From positions 124,001-188,000 of the forward strand of contig QXJR01000026.1 of NCBI GenBank assembly GCA_020975725.1: a DNA stretch of 64,000 nt. The letters are read 5' to 3'. The stretch comes from Picocystis sp. L7 (lineage: Eukaryota; Chlorophyta; Picocystophyceae; Picocystales; Picocystaceae). Position numbers and translations under genes: made by a program. Below the pieces are notes generated by a model, which was not told the origin of the DNA, made no database searches, and saw only the letters and a list, made by a program, of their open reading frames with translations. Shown here in pieces: positions 1-10,860 of this stretch. The first letter of the stretch is position 1. The number at the start of each line of letters is the position of its first letter.

Positions 1-1
1 C

Positions 2-244
2 AAGAACTACCCCGGTGGTGACTACTTTGACCCCCTGGGCTTGGCTGACGATCCCGACACCTTTGCTGAGTTGAAGGTGAAGGAGATCAAGAACGGCCGT
101 CTTGCCATGGTCGCCATGTTCGGCTTCTTCGCCCAGGCCATCGTGACCGGCAAGGGACCCCTTGAGAACTTGTTGGACCATCTTTCCAGCCCCGGAGCTG
201 TCAACGCCTTCAAGTATGCTACTAACTTCGTGCCCGGACAGTAA
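2..244 (+). CDS. LHCII-type chlorophyll a/b-binding protein, C-terminal part
   Basis: Partial gene cut by the left window edge; only the last 80 codons are present, with the stop at 242-244. Light-harvesting proteins of this family bind chlorophyll a/b and carotenoids in the thylakoid membrane as the antenna of photosystem II. Seen here: a [16 protein letters not shown] segment, then the third transmembrane helix with the conserved chlorophyll-binding pattern [17 protein letters not shown], then the typical tail with PLENL and YATNFVPG. The helix and tail are of the green LHCII type (Lhca/Lhcb superfamily), not the red-lineage fucoxanthin type. TGTAA, the common green-algal poly(A) signal, occurs 7 nt after the stop, and a CATAAAG follows near 258. 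Whether this is an LhcbM major protein or a minor antenna protein cannot be decided from the fragment. Confidence 0.93.
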   Translation, partial: KNYPGGDYFDPLGLADDPDTFAELKVKEIKNGRLAMVAMFGFFAQAIVTGKGPLENLLDHLSSPGAVNAFKYATNFVPGQ

Positions 245-271
245 ACTGATGTGTAATTCATAAAGGGCAAG

Positions 272-1420
272 TTATTTAGCTGAAATTACATGTTGCACTT
301 TCTGCGCTGGTCCATCCTGTTTCACTTTCCTTGCACGAAATCCTAGTCTTTTATTGACATCCCGTGGCTTCTCATGAAGAGGAGAGATTTGTGGTCCTTG
401 CGCTCGCCTGGTTGATCGCACACGGGCTGGGAGGAGTGCTGGGTATCTGCTTGCTGTAGATTCTGTGTCCACTTTCTCCCCTTTCCGCTTTTGCCGAGAA
501 CGTGTCCCACGTGGCTTTGGTGGTGACAATGTGTCCTCTCCAAGTAGCCATTCAACTGTATTGTGCGGATCGTTCTCCCTCTTGGCAACCACAGCAGGAA
601 ACTGCACACCAACTTCTGGCTGTTGACAGCTTTCACAAGCATACACTGTGCGATTGGAGATGCTCCAGCTCCGAACAGGTTTGTGGCAGCGCCTGCATGT
701 CTCACGATTGTAGACATATCTTCGCTCTCCGCCTTTCAATGCAGCAAGTGGCCTTCCGGCTTCCTCTGGATTGATGGTGACTATGAAGCCTGATTGAAAC
801 CCTCGCTGCATCAGTTCGACAGAATGATTCCAAACACAATCGAACTCAGCTCTTTCTAGCTCTGACGCTTTCTTGTCAGGGTGAATTCCAGCGCAAAACA
901 GGATTTCCGAACGGTAGATATTCCCTACCCCAGCGATAGCTGCTTGGTCCATCAGCAGGTAGCCGACTGACCTCTTTGGTCTCTTTTGAATGAAGTTCCA
1001 GAATCTCTCTTTGTCTGCATCTTCTCTCAGGGGGTCGGGTCCGAGTTTATCCTTCTTCTCCGCGTACAGTTCTGGCCCTCCAAGCATGCATGTCATGGCG
1101 GTGAGCTGTGCAACCAGCGGGGCTTTTTCGCGCGTGATCAATTGGATTCGGGTTGTGGCTCTCGGTTCTGGTCCCGGAACATTGCGAATCGTGAATCTAC
1201 CAGCCATACCGAAGTGGACGTGCATGACCGTGATGAGGCCTGCAGCGTTCTGGAAGGTGTAGAAGAGGTTCTTCCCAATGGCTTCCACCCCCATAACGCA
1301 GGATCCATGGATCTTTGAGGCATCTACCCGTCCATTCGGCGAGGTAGCATCCACCACCTTGCCTACCATGGACTGCCGATGCTTTGCAGCCACGCGATGC
1401 ACGCCATGGCCTTCCACCAT
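272..1420 (-). CDS. Fpg/Nei-family DNA glycosylase/AP lyase with N-terminal valine
   Basis: A base-excision-repair enzyme predicted to remove oxidised bases and cut the abasic site. The start is placed at 1420 (MVEGHGVHRVA) because this family needs the residue after the initiator Met to be its N-terminal nucleophile; an in-frame extension upstream lacks an obvious role. From this Met the protein has 382 residues. Visible features: E3, conserved K50 (GKNLF), HVHFGMAGRF at about 68-76, the helix-two-turn-helix LLMDQAAIAGVGNIYRSEIL around 155-174, and a four-cysteine zinc finger C242/C245/C262/C265. About 110 basic residues follow the finger, longer than in bacterial enzymes. The nucleophile position is Val, not the usual Pro; human NEIL3 is known to use Val there. 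Overall similarity looks closer to bacterial Nei-like proteins of the HTIHR type. The gene ends 28 nt from the convergent LHCII stop. Targeting is not evident. Confidence 0.88.
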   Translation of the reverse strand: MVEGHGVHRVAAKHRQSMVGKVVDATSPNGRVDASKIHGSCVMGVEAIGKNLFYTFQNAAGLITVMHVHFGMAGRFTIRNVPGPEPRATTRIQLITREKAPLVAQLTAMTCMLGGPELYAEKKDKLGPDPLREDADKERFWNFIQKRPKRSVGYLLMDQAAIAGVGNIYRSEILFCAGIHPDKKASELERAEFDCVWNHSVELMQRGFQSGFIVTINPEEAGRPLAALKGGERRYVYNRETCRRCHKPVRSWSISNRTVYACESCQQPEVGVQFPAVVAKRENDPHNTVEWLLGEDTLSPPKPRGTRSRQKRKGEKVDTESTASRYPALLPARVRSTRRAQGPQISPLHEKPRDVNKRLGFRARKVKQDGPAQKVQHVISAK

Positions 1421-2436
1421 GTCCGTTGCTGGTTTCGAAGTGCAGGACGTTCCCGTCACCACGTCGTTTTCCCTCCTCGTACGAGTACGCCCTCCATGCC
1501 ACCATTTCATACGGAGATTGAGGCACGGTTTCCCTGCCGTGGCCACGACCGCTGAGGTATATCTTGGTATCGCAATGCCCCCCTTTTAGGGGGGTACGAG
1601 GGACATCGCATGCCCCCCTTTTTGGTGGGCAAGGGGATGGGTCGCAACATCTTCGTTCAATCTTTGCTGTCCAACCTGCCTGGTTCGTCTCGTTCCATCC
1701 ATCCCAGATTGCCATTTGTTGGACCATGGAAACCCCACGGTTGCCCGGCGTGCGTGCAAGTTTGGATGTATTTCCTTCTGCCTTTTAGGGGAGGCATGGT
1801 CTCGACCGGCAGGACGCAAGCGATGTCGGTCGACGTGTCGCATTCCTTCTCTCGATCCACGGGACGTGGTATCGGAGGGATGCAGCGCTTGGCGTGTTCC
1901 CTCCGTTCCTTTGCCCTTCGCCGTTGGGTGTGGTGTCCTTCCCTTGCGACCTTGTCAAGGAATGTGGCGTGGGTCCGTTGTTCCTTCTTTCCTGAATGGC
2001 AGGTATCTTTCTTCCTCTCGTTCGACGCCTTCGGATCGTTCGGTTCCTTCTTTTTTCGGGTGGTTCCCTCCCATCTCACGCCAAGGCACCGCATTCGCAC
2101 CCACCTTTCGTCGGCCCGTCCCCCATGGCCTTCCCCCCTTCGGAGAAGAAACTCCCTCGATCGGACGTGGCTCCCCGAGGGACCTTTCGGATCGGGAGGG
2201 GTACGGCATCCCGTGGGGAAAGCAATCGGGAGGGGGTCGTTGTCTCTCCCTTCCCCCCTTTGTTTGTGGTGGGGATGGGGTCGGTGCTCGTCCCCCACCC
2301 CCTTCGATACGAGGTCCACGTGGGTCGAGGGGGAAGGGAGGGTGGGAACCTGTCCCCATCCAAAGGGACAGACAGAGACCGAAAGGGAGTGGACAGAGAG
2401 AGAGAGAGAGAGCAGAGAGAGGTGGCGGCGTGTCGG
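1421..2436. promoter_or_regulatory. Shared divergent upstream region of the glycosylase and TypA genes
   Basis: About 1 kb between two divergent starts, with no supported gene. Two near-identical direct copies of an element reading ATCGC(A)ATGCCCCCCTTTT occur at about 1568-1586 and 1604-1622. The same C-run motif, or its complement GGGGGGCAT, recurs upstream of Rubisco activase and Psb28. A GA-rich run lies at 2391-2421, just before the TypA start. Open frames through this region are GC-driven and match no family I recognise. Confidence 0.5.
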
Positions 2437-4392
2437 ATGCAAGCCGCCATGCGCATGGCGATGCGGGCACGTGCGGGAGTGCGTGGATGCAGGAAGGCGA
2501 GTGGAGGGAAGGGAAAGGTCCAGGCAAGGGAGGGGACGAGAACGGCGGCCGTGGCGGTGGAAGAGACCGGAGCGACCGGACGGGAAGGGAAGGTGCCGCA
2601 GGAACAGCTGAGGAACATCGCCATCGTCGCACACGTCGATCACGGGAAAACGACGCTGGTGGACGGGATGCTCAAGCAGTCCAAGGTGTTCCGAACCAAC
2701 CAATCGGTCTCCGAACGCATCATGGACTCCAACGACCTGGAACGCGAGAGAGGAATCACCATCCTCTCCAAGAACACCGCCATCCGATACGATGGAATCA
2801 AAGTCAACATCATCGATACGCCAGGACACGCGGATTTCGGTGGCGAGGTGGAACGCGTGCTCAACATGTGCGACGGAGTACTCCTGCTCGTCGATTCCGT
2901 GGAAGGACCCATGCCGCAAACCAGGTTCGTCCTCAAAAAGGCCTTGGCCCTCGGCTTGAAAGTGGTCGTGGTCGTGAACAAAATCGACAGGGATGCAGCC
3001 AGACCCGATTACGTCATCGATAAGACGTTCGAGCTCTTCTGCGAACTCGGAGCGTCAGACGAACAATGCGACTTCCCCATCGTATACGCAAGTGGATTCA
3101 ATGGAATTGCAGGCCACGAACCGGACCAGATGGAAGAAGACCTCAGGCCTCTCTTCAACACTATCATCGGTTCGGTCAGCCCTCCGCTTGTCAATCCAGA
3201 CGCACCCCTTCAGCTCCTGGTCACAAACTTGGACTACGATGAACACAAGGGCCGCATCGCCATTGGCCGTATCAATGCGGGCTCCATTGCAAAGGGGCAG
3301 AACGTCTCCATCATGTGCCCAGGCAAAGACACCAAACAAGCCAAGATCTCGGAACTGTTTGTGTATGACAATTTCTCGCGCGTTCCTGCAGAAAAAGTGG
3401 AGGCCGGCGATATTGTTGCGGTGTGTGGCGTCCAAGATGTGAGCATTGGTGATACAATTGCCTGCAATGTGGAGGGTACGGCTCTCCCTGCCATCAAGGT
3501 AGAAGATCCAACCGTGCGGGTATCGTTCCTTGTGAACACCTCTCCCTTTGCTGGCCGTGAAGGGAAGTTCGTGACCACACGGAACCTGCGAGACAGGCTG
3601 TACAGGGAACTTGAGCGTAACCTGGCCATGAAGGTTGAAGCGGGTGATACAGCTGACACCTACATTGTGAGTGGCAGGGGATCCCTCCACATCACCATCC
3701 TCATAGAGAACATGAGGAGGGAAGGGTATGAATTCGCTGTCGGCCCCCCTCAGGTCATTTTCAAAGAAAGTAACGGAAAGAAGTTGGAACCTTTTGAGGA
3801 GGCTACAGTGGAGGTCCCGGAGGAGTACGTTGGTTCTGTTGTGGACATGTTGGGGCAAAGAAAGGGTCAAATGTTGGACATGCAGCCAAGCAATGATTCG
3901 GGTCTCAGCAGGATTATTTACAAGATGCCAACAAGAGGACTTCTTGGGCTCCGCAATGCCCTTCTCACTGCTACCCGTGGTACGGCAGTGATCAACACCA
4001 TATTTGATTCTTACGGGGAATATTGTGGAGAGATTGGGACAAGGGAGCAAGGTTCATTGGTTTCGTTTGAAGCCGGGCAAAGCACAAGCTATGCGCTGCA
4101 GTCCGCTCAGGCAAGAGGGCAGCTTTTCATCGAACCTGGTGTTGAAGTTTACGAGGGGCAGGTGGTTGGCATCCACCAGAGACCAGGGGACCTGAAAATC
4201 AACATATGCAAGGCCAAGAAGGCCACCAACATTAGGTCGAACAAAGACCAAACCGTCACAATTGCGGCCTCAAAATTCATGGGGCTTGATGATGCAATTG
4301 AGTACATTGGAGTGGATGAACTTGTCGAGATCACGCCAAAGAGTATCCGCATCAGGAAAAATGACAAATCCCAATCGAAAGGTAGCCGCTGA
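2437..4392 (+). CDS. typA: TypA/BipA translational GTPase, probably chloroplast
   Basis: Ribosome-associated GTPase related to EF-G; in plants the chloroplast homologue (SVR3) supports plastid translation and cold growth. The 651-residue protein starts at MQAAMRMAMRARAG, a basic, Ala/Arg-rich stretch of about 55 residues suitable as a plastid transit peptide. G1 is AHVDHGKT at 65-72, followed by a switch I region with RERGITI, G3 DTPGHADFGG and G4 NKIDRDAARPD. The C-terminal half has the BipA-specific domains, including GRGSLHITILIENMRREGYE, MPTRGLLGLRN and a C-terminal segment with HQRPGDLKINICKAKKATNIRS. The open frame continues upstream to 1996, but that stretch is low-complexity and unlike a transit peptide, so I chose the Met at 2437. 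No intron is needed. A TGTAA poly(A) signal follows about 48 nt after the stop. A mitochondrial location is the alternative. Confidence 0.95.
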   Translation: MQAAMRMAMRARAGVRGCRKASGGKGKVQAREGTRTAAVAVEETGATGREGKVPQEQLRNIAIVAHVDHGKTTLVDGMLKQSKVFRTNQSVSERIMDSNDLERERGITILSKNTAIRYDGIKVNIIDTPGHADFGGEVERVLNMCDGVLLLVDSVEGPMPQTRFVLKKALALGLKVVVVVNKIDRDAARPDYVIDKTFELFCELGASDEQCDFPIVYASGFNGIAGHEPDQMEEDLRPLFNTIIGSVSPPLVNPDAPLQLLVTNLDYDEHKGRIAIGRINAGSIAKGQNVSIMCPGKDTKQAKISELFVYDNFSRVPAEKVEAGDIVAVCGVQDVSIGDTIACNVEGTALPAIKVEDPTVRVSFLVNTSPFAGREGKFVTTRNLRDRLYRELERNLAMKVEAGDTADTYIVSGRGSLHITILIENMRREGYEFAVGPPQVIFKESNGKKLEPFEEATVEVPEEYVGSVVDMLGQRKGQMLDMQPSNDSGLSRIIYKMPTRGLLGLRNALLTATRGTAVINTIFDSYGEYCGEIGTREQGSLVSFEAGQSTSYALQSAQARGQLFIEPGVEVYEGQVVGIHQRPGDLKINICKAKKATNIRSNKDQTVTIAASKFMGLDDAIEYIGVDELVEITPKSIRIRKNDKSQSKGSR

Positions 4393-4454
4393 TTAGATCG
4401 CGCTCCAAACTTTCGTGTCACTATTGCCAAACCTGCACATGTAAGATGAATGAC

Positions 4455-5884
4455 TCAGTTTACCTTTTCACTGATTGTTCGATGGATGTTTCTCAGTCTG
4501 GTCGACCATTTACCCATGGCCTCGTATCTTTGTGCCCCTTCGTCCTCGTGGTCCAGCTCGAGCTGTTGATTCACCTGATCAATGTGACCCCTCACCCGTC
4601 CATCTAAAATCAGCGAAACAAGCAGAGATTCGACATCTTCTTCGCAAATATTCAACTCGCTGGAGATGAATGGGATGCCAATCCTAGAGTAAGGCTTTAT
4701 AAGCTCCAGAAGAACTTGTGTTCTTACTTTGTTCAAAAGGTCCTCAATGTAATTTCGAATGAATGGGTCATCCATGATGGTTTGCTTGTTTTTCTTTAGA
4801 ATAAGCTCGAATTCTGCAATGTCATTTTGTTGGTATGCACTGATGAGATTCGTCATTGCCAAAATTTCTGGGTCATTGCGATAAGGCTTGGCTTCTTGTG
4901 CGTCGAATGGATTGACCTCGGATTCCATCAGCATATTGCCAAGAACCAGATACTTGAGGCATTGGATCCGGCGACTAGCACCAGCTTCATCATAGTTCTT
5001 AAAAGCCTCAAAGAAATCCGTAGTGGCCTCCACCCATTGCCTCTCCGCAGCATGCATCTTTCCTCCACACTCCCTGACGATGCCCATTATTCTTGGGTGT
5101 GGGATAGCCGATTTGATTGTCAAAGCTTTTTGGTACAACTCCTTCAGTTTCTTATTGTTTTTCTGTTCCGTGTAAATTTGGATCTCAACGGCAAACACCT
5201 CCAGCAGCTGGGTCCCCTTCTTCTGATCATCAGTGCCATCTTCCATCTGGCATGATCTGCGCAGCTCTCTCAAAATCTTCCTGGCCTTTGCAAATTCTTT
5301 CCTACTGTGGTACAAGTGACAGAGCTTGAGATTCGTCTTGAACCACAGCCGATCGTTCTTCGCTTCTTCCAATGCTTGGAGGGTGGTCTCGTAGAGCTCT
5401 TGCAGGAGGTCCATTTTCGAGCTGGTGGAGACGAAATCCAGCACACTGTTGATCACTTTTTCTCCGTAGTTTCGGGTGACTGCTGACTTGGTGTAGGTCA
5501 ACAGCTCTCGGTATGCCCTCATGACGTCTTGATCGTGTCCCATCTTGTAGTGCAGCTTCACGGTCTGTTTGAGTGCTTTGAACCCCCACTCCCCTTTTTC
5601 TTGTTCCATCTCCACCACTCTTGCGAAGCCATTCAATGCATCTTCCAGCTGTCCATCTTCCAGCATCCCTTTCGAGTTGTAATACTGCATTGCGCCCATC
5701 AACTGCGGTCAGCTTGTGGGCCAGCCTGGGCTCCATTCCCTTCCTCGAACGCAGCTTTCGACCGCTCCCTCGTCGCCCTCCTACCCTCCGGTTCGAAACG
5801 TACCTGGTTCTCGATGTCCACGTCTTCTTCCTCTTCTTCGTCCTCCGAGTATTCGAATCCGTAGTCTTCCATGTCCTCGTCCAT
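4455..5884 (-). CDS. CSN2: COP9 signalosome complex subunit 2
   Basis: PCI-domain subunit of the COP9 signalosome, which removes NEDD8/RUB from cullin-RING ligases. Two exons: 5804-5884 (27 codons, [25 protein letters not shown]) and 4455-5684, separated by a 119-nt intron 5685-5803 with donor GTACGT and acceptor GCAATGCAG. The join gives DIENQ-YYNSKG, which matches the known CSN2 sequence at exactly this point (acidic N-terminus, then ENQYYNSK). The product is 436 residues, close to human CSN2 (443). Helical-repeat and PCI signatures are clear: [12 protein letters not shown], then [20 protein letters not shown], and a C-terminal winged-helix region ending [13 protein letters not shown]. It converges with TypA, with 62 nt between stops. 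Confidence 0.95.
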
Positions 5885-8800
5885 GGCGCTTGTCCTTCCT
5901 GCGACGTGGCGACGCTCGATTCCGACGATCAATGGACCCAGGAGTCGGTGAACCACACACTTAACTTGTTCACGTGAACAAGGGGTCACATTCGGATGCA
6001 GATCCAACCGTGTGAATCGGGATTCAAGCGTTTCCTAGCGTGAGGGTATCTCAAGGAGGGTGTGACGAACACTCTCCCCCCTGATTCCCAGTCGTCATCG
6101 AGGAATCCCAAACCCAGGATTCCAATACGAGGAACGCGTGAAGGCTTCGAAAGCACATAGGATCGACGAACATCCCCTTTTCATGGACGAACCGAGGGCG
6201 TATGTAAGAAGATGTGAGATGTACACTATTGCAAGAGGTCGTTGGTCCACGGAAGGCGAGCCTCTGTCGAAAACAACGTCGCCTTGACAATTAACGATGT
6301 TCGCCAATGTCGTGCTTGGCCATTGGCACGTCCTTGGTAGTTAGTAGCTTGGTGATTGATCACAATAGGGAGGATGCCATTGTTTGATAGTAGTCCAGAC
6401 GACTCTTTTATAGCTTGAGGTCGAATGCTTCATAAAAAAGCTACTTGCAAGGTGAACGAGGGCGTCGTCATCGTGAGTTTTGCGTGTTGACCCGTCTTAG
6501 TCCCGGATTCTTGCTTTGGCGTCGAATGTAGGCAGTGCAGGTTGGCTTGCCTCTATCATTGGACTTCTAGTTCCGAATTCTAGGGAGTGCCGCTTCTAAC
6601 GGGTCTTCAACCTCGTTTGGAATGAGCTACAACCAATGGAAGAGGGGCACTTTTACTAGCACTAGGACTCAATGGACTTCGTTCTCGGCCCCCAGGTTAT
6701 TCCCGACGAGGATCGATCTCGTCCCTTCAAGCATCCGTTTGAGGTGTCGTTGGCGAGAGCAACCCGTTCAATTCGCGCGGGGATCGTGGTCTCATTACTT
6801 GGAAACCACGAACCTTTTTAATTTACGCCACCTTGCTCACTTGCCTGTCAAGTGCGCCCCGGTCTTTTCCACGCTCGCTCACATCTCCTCATCACCGGCA
6901 ACCACGCTTTGCATGTCTAAAGGAGGGATCTCCTATGATTATTACAGGTGCGGACGTAGCAATACCGTTGGTCCAAGCGAGCAAATAGACAAATACCACC
7001 CCTTACTCTCAAAGATGCAACGAGATTGCTTGGAGGTGTGGCGTTAGGATCCTCTCTCTTTTGAGGGTTTGGTTTTGTGGCCAGGTCACCGACCAACACA
7101 ACATGCGTCCTTGCAACCTTTGCGTCGTCTGCACCAACGCTGCCGGTGCTGAATGGGATTCAAAGGCCACGCTCCTCCCCCTCCCGCCATGAGGTGCCTT
7201 TGCCTTCCTTCTAATGTCCGTGGTTGTCAAGTCAAGGTTCTAGGCCTAGGCATTGTTTGACATGAGTGGAATTTATGGTTGTGGCGTTCTCGTAAAGCCA
7301 AAACACCCATCACAAGTACGATGCAAGATGGGGTAAGATCTTTCCTCGAGATCCCGTAAGCGGCTTGGAAACAACGAGGCCCTAGGAGATGTCGACGACC
7401 ACTTGTTGGAGGCGTATGCCAATGTAGCATGCCTAGTGCCAAGGAGTGAGCAGTGTGACACAGTCTGTTGGATCACCTCTCGTCAAACTACTCGTAAATC
7501 TGTAGATATGAACCTTCCCAATATCAAACCTATAACACACATGCGGTGCCCACGTCTCCCAACCTGACTTCTCAACTAGGACCCGCACCAAGAACCGACC
7601 ACAATGGAGCCCTCTACACGCTTTAGCGTTGTCGGAAATGGGGAGCCGTTGCCGTCCATCCGTATGCACCACACTTGCTATGTGGTATGCACTCGTGTTG
7701 AACGACTATTCTACCACTTTGAAGACGATCAATTGTATAAAATCGTCGAAGGAAGCTCATACGAAAGAAACATCTTTTGAAAATAGGAACCGGACCGGAA
7801 AAGGACCAAAAGATTAAAGATGGACTGGCTTTGCAATAGAACGATGTGAAGGGTGCATCTAACAGATTCTTATGTGGCAACGCTCCGTTTCATTGCAAAA
7901 TCCTACACGCGAGCCAAAAGTGCGCCATTGCCTATCCTTCATGCAAGCATTTGGCTATCATGCGCTTGAACATGTTGCTTCAAGAAGTATAGCATGGTGT
8001 CGAAAGCGGTGTTTGGTGCGACTTTCAAGTGCACTTTGTATTCAATCGGATACTTCCAGCACATTCATGTTGTGGATGACCAACATGCCCGAAACATCCT
8101 CAAAAATCGATGTTTTTGCTTAGCGACATCCCACTCTTCGAACCATGATCAATGCGCCGTCGACTAATGGGGAGCACCTTTACATACTCTGCTTAGGGGC
8201 ATGATGTGTTGGAAGAATTTAAGCAAGCACTACAGTACGCATTTATTCCAATGGGTCGAGAAATGGTTGAATTCCTATGAGGTAGAGAAACGACTCGAAT
8301 CCTCGATTCCTATGTTGGATTTCAAGAACGCAAACTAGGTTTTGACATACTATTGATGCATTGAACCTCCTCCCAAGGATGCCCAAGCTCTCCTCGATGC
8401 CTTGCCTTAAGGTCTCTTTCCGGAGATGCATATGAGAAAGAAGATTCGGGGCAAAAACGCTCTGCTGAACATACATGGCTCAAGGAACCGATGTCTTTCG
8501 TGAGAAAAAGACAAAGTAGGCAATCTTCATCGATTCATACGTTGCAAACACTTCGGAAGGCTAGGGGTTCACACAAGCACCCGTTTTTCGCATCCCAAAG
8601 TAGTTGATGATTATCTATGCCATTGTCTTACACGACGCCGTGAAATTGGAATAGTCAACCAACAATTGCAAAGCTTGTGCGGAGAAGGCGAAGAGCATTG
8701 ATAATCCGCAATCGTTCTAGATGGGTGCACGAAGAAGACATGACGTTTGGAAGGACATTGCAAACGGTAAAGGGGTCCGTACTACTTCGTTACAAACGAT

Positions 8801-9780
8801 ACTCATGAAAACGTCCATGTTTGCCCCGACAGCCAATAATTCGTTACCCCTTTCGTTGGTTCCAGAGGACGGTGGCGATGGAATCTAGTTGGGAGGGGTC
8901 GTTATCTTGTCCTTCGCTTGGAACGATTGACCTATGTATCGGTAGATGGCCCTTGCAAGAAAGGCGATTTTGTATCCAAATGGATTTCGTCTGTGCCAGT
9001 TGAAAGTTTGTGTCATGGTAGAACCGAGAAGACATCAAGTTGGGTTTACAAACTTCGGCTAATAGCTTGCCACGGGGATGACCGGTGCGACGTTTCTTTG
9101 GTACCTACAAGCAGCGAAAGGTATATGCTTGTTCATGTGGGTTGCGCATTTATGAAGAAAATTGTCCAAACAATCTCTGCGTTTGAGGGGAGGAGAATGC
9201 ACACGTTAGCCTGCTTCTTTACTCGCTTGCAAACGAACATCGGAAAGGAGAAGACCATAAAGGTCTCGAATGGTCCCGCAAAGTTTGATCCGGATGGCAA
9301 TGGCGGGGTTTCTATTCCAAAACGCCATGTGTCCAAGAAGCGTTCAATAATTTGGATATGAGAAATATGAACGAGATCTAGATGACACGCGTACACTAGA
9401 ACACGCTTATGCTCATTGAAGGTGTGGAAAAGGCGAGGTACGAAAAATATGGTCCAAGGCTTGCACTGGTGTTGTTCCATCATCGAAACGTGATGGAATA
9501 TCTTATGCAAGAATGACATTATCGCGTTCGATATCTTGAATTGCATGCTTAAAAATCATCAACCTATCCTGCTTCGCATGAACACAACACCGTAAAATAA
9601 TTGAACACGGCATTGCATTTTCCATTTCAAAGAATGTCATGAAATGGAGAACAGGGTATGGAGGGCTTTCCGGTGCAAATTCTGTGGTGTAGAATATCAG
9701 GCCGTTCGTAAACGGGGCTGAGAAGTCGTAACTATACCTCCCCTTCGTTCTGTACACCATCCACCACAGGAAGGAGTTGT
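5885..9780. other. Gene-free 3.9-kb block, possibly decayed mobile DNA
   Basis: No supported gene. Base composition is visibly more A+T-rich than the flanking genes. Only short open frames occur on both strands, none with a recognisable domain. A few stretches (for example about 8190-8450 on the plus strand, and about 9200-9420 on the minus strand) have a faint look of retroelement polyprotein, but they lie on opposite strands and are too weak to assign a family. No terminal repeats or target-site duplications were found by eye. It may be a fossil of mobile DNA or simply neutral intergenic sequence. Confidence 0.35.
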
Positions 9781-10370
9781 CTCATCCTCTTTTTGGCGGC
9801 GATTGTCTCGACGATGAAGGTGCTTGCAGTGGTATGGCAGGAAGGGAATAGACGAAAGCCACACTGCTCTGTCGACCCCCCCACCCCACCGCCACTTTTT
9901 CTTCATAGGGAGAGAGGGGGTGTCGCTGTGGGATCCGTGGAGCCTCCGGAGGACCTCTCCAGACGTTGCTGCCCCAATCGAAGTTGTAGAGCACTCCGTG
10001 TTGAGGGGTTTGGATCGATGGACCCCGGCCTAGTTCGGCCCGTGCGAGAGCAAGGAGGCCCGTGCACGTCCCAGGGTCTTTCGGGGCTGGATCCTGCCTC
10101 GTTTCCCCTGGCGGGTGCTCCTTCCTTTCGACGCGCGTATCTCTTTGAATATGGGCTCTAATCGAGCGAACGATAGCTCGTTGGATAGGTCTCGGGGTGT
10201 CCTTTGCAACACCGCTCTCCAAGTGCCCAAATTCGGTCTGGCACGATTTCTACAGGCGAAAAACCACCAGCAGGTGGTGGGGACCCCAAACGGCACCTCT
10301 TCTCGGCACCTCCCCGAGGGCAGCCGAGCGCCCACAGGGAACCGGAACGCCAAACCCGGGGAAAGGAAAG
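9781..10370. other. Intergenic stretch upstream of the basic-protein candidate
   Basis: About 590 bases between the A+T-rich block and the small plus-strand candidate at 10371. G+C content rises sharply here. Overlapping open frames exist on both strands but none has a recognisable domain or a convincing start context. I see no RNA gene and no clear repeat. Confidence 0.3.
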
Positions 10371-10748
10371 ATGGCAAGACAGGACACGCGCATGAGAAAA
10401 ATCGGATCGAAAAACGATGCCGCCGGTGCCATGGAACGCATGGGCAGCTCCCTGCCCAAAACGCCCAAAAAAGGGCGAATTTTGGGACCCCCCAGGCCAG
10501 CCACGCCGAGTCCACCGGGAAGGCGAACGATCCAGGACCAGGAAGGCTCAGATTCGGATTCACCTCGTCGAACCACCCAGGTAAGCGACGAAAAGGAACG
10601 GGGAACGGGCCTGAGGCAGAGAAAGAGCCCGAGGACTCACGCTCCCCCCAAGTGGCGGTGGGGTGCCCCCACCCCGGAGAAGCAGGACAAGCTAATACAC
10701 GTGCAAGTGGCACAAACACAGGGGACATGGCCCATGAACAACTGGTGA
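10371..10748 (+). CDS. Hypothetical small basic protein (weakly supported)
   Basis: I do not recognise this gene. An open frame of 125 codons begins at MARQDTRMRKIGSKND, is rich in Lys/Arg/Pro/Ser, and contains a short acidic patch (DQEGSDSDS). A plausible splice donor (CAG followed by GTAAGC) lies at about 10579, so the true gene may have a short first exon with a different continuation. No domain, membrane segment or targeting signal is evident. It lies tail-to-tail with the NRAMP transporter gene. The region is GC-rich and open in several frames, so chance is a real alternative. Confidence 0.25.
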   Translation: MARQDTRMRKIGSKNDAAGAMERMGSSLPKTPKKGRILGPPRPATPSPPGRRTIQDQEGSDSDSPRRTTQVSDEKERGTGLRQRKSPRTHAPPKWRWGAPTPEKQDKLIHVQVAQTQGTWPMNNW

Positions 10749-10860
10749 GAATTGTGCAACTGCATAGTACAGTGTAACGGGTAGCTGCTTTCTATCTGTC
10801 GAAGGGAGAATATGGGGGCACAGCAATGTGTGGAAGAGTATGGCGTTGAGAACGCCTGGA

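Noticed and set aside
1657-2919. Minus-strand frame antisense to the TypA 5' region.
   Set aside because: It overlaps the certain TypA GTPase coding sequence and has no recognisable family.
8190-9420. Faint retroelement-like stretches.
   Set aside because: They lie on opposite strands, in mixed frames, with no terminal repeats; not enough to name an element.
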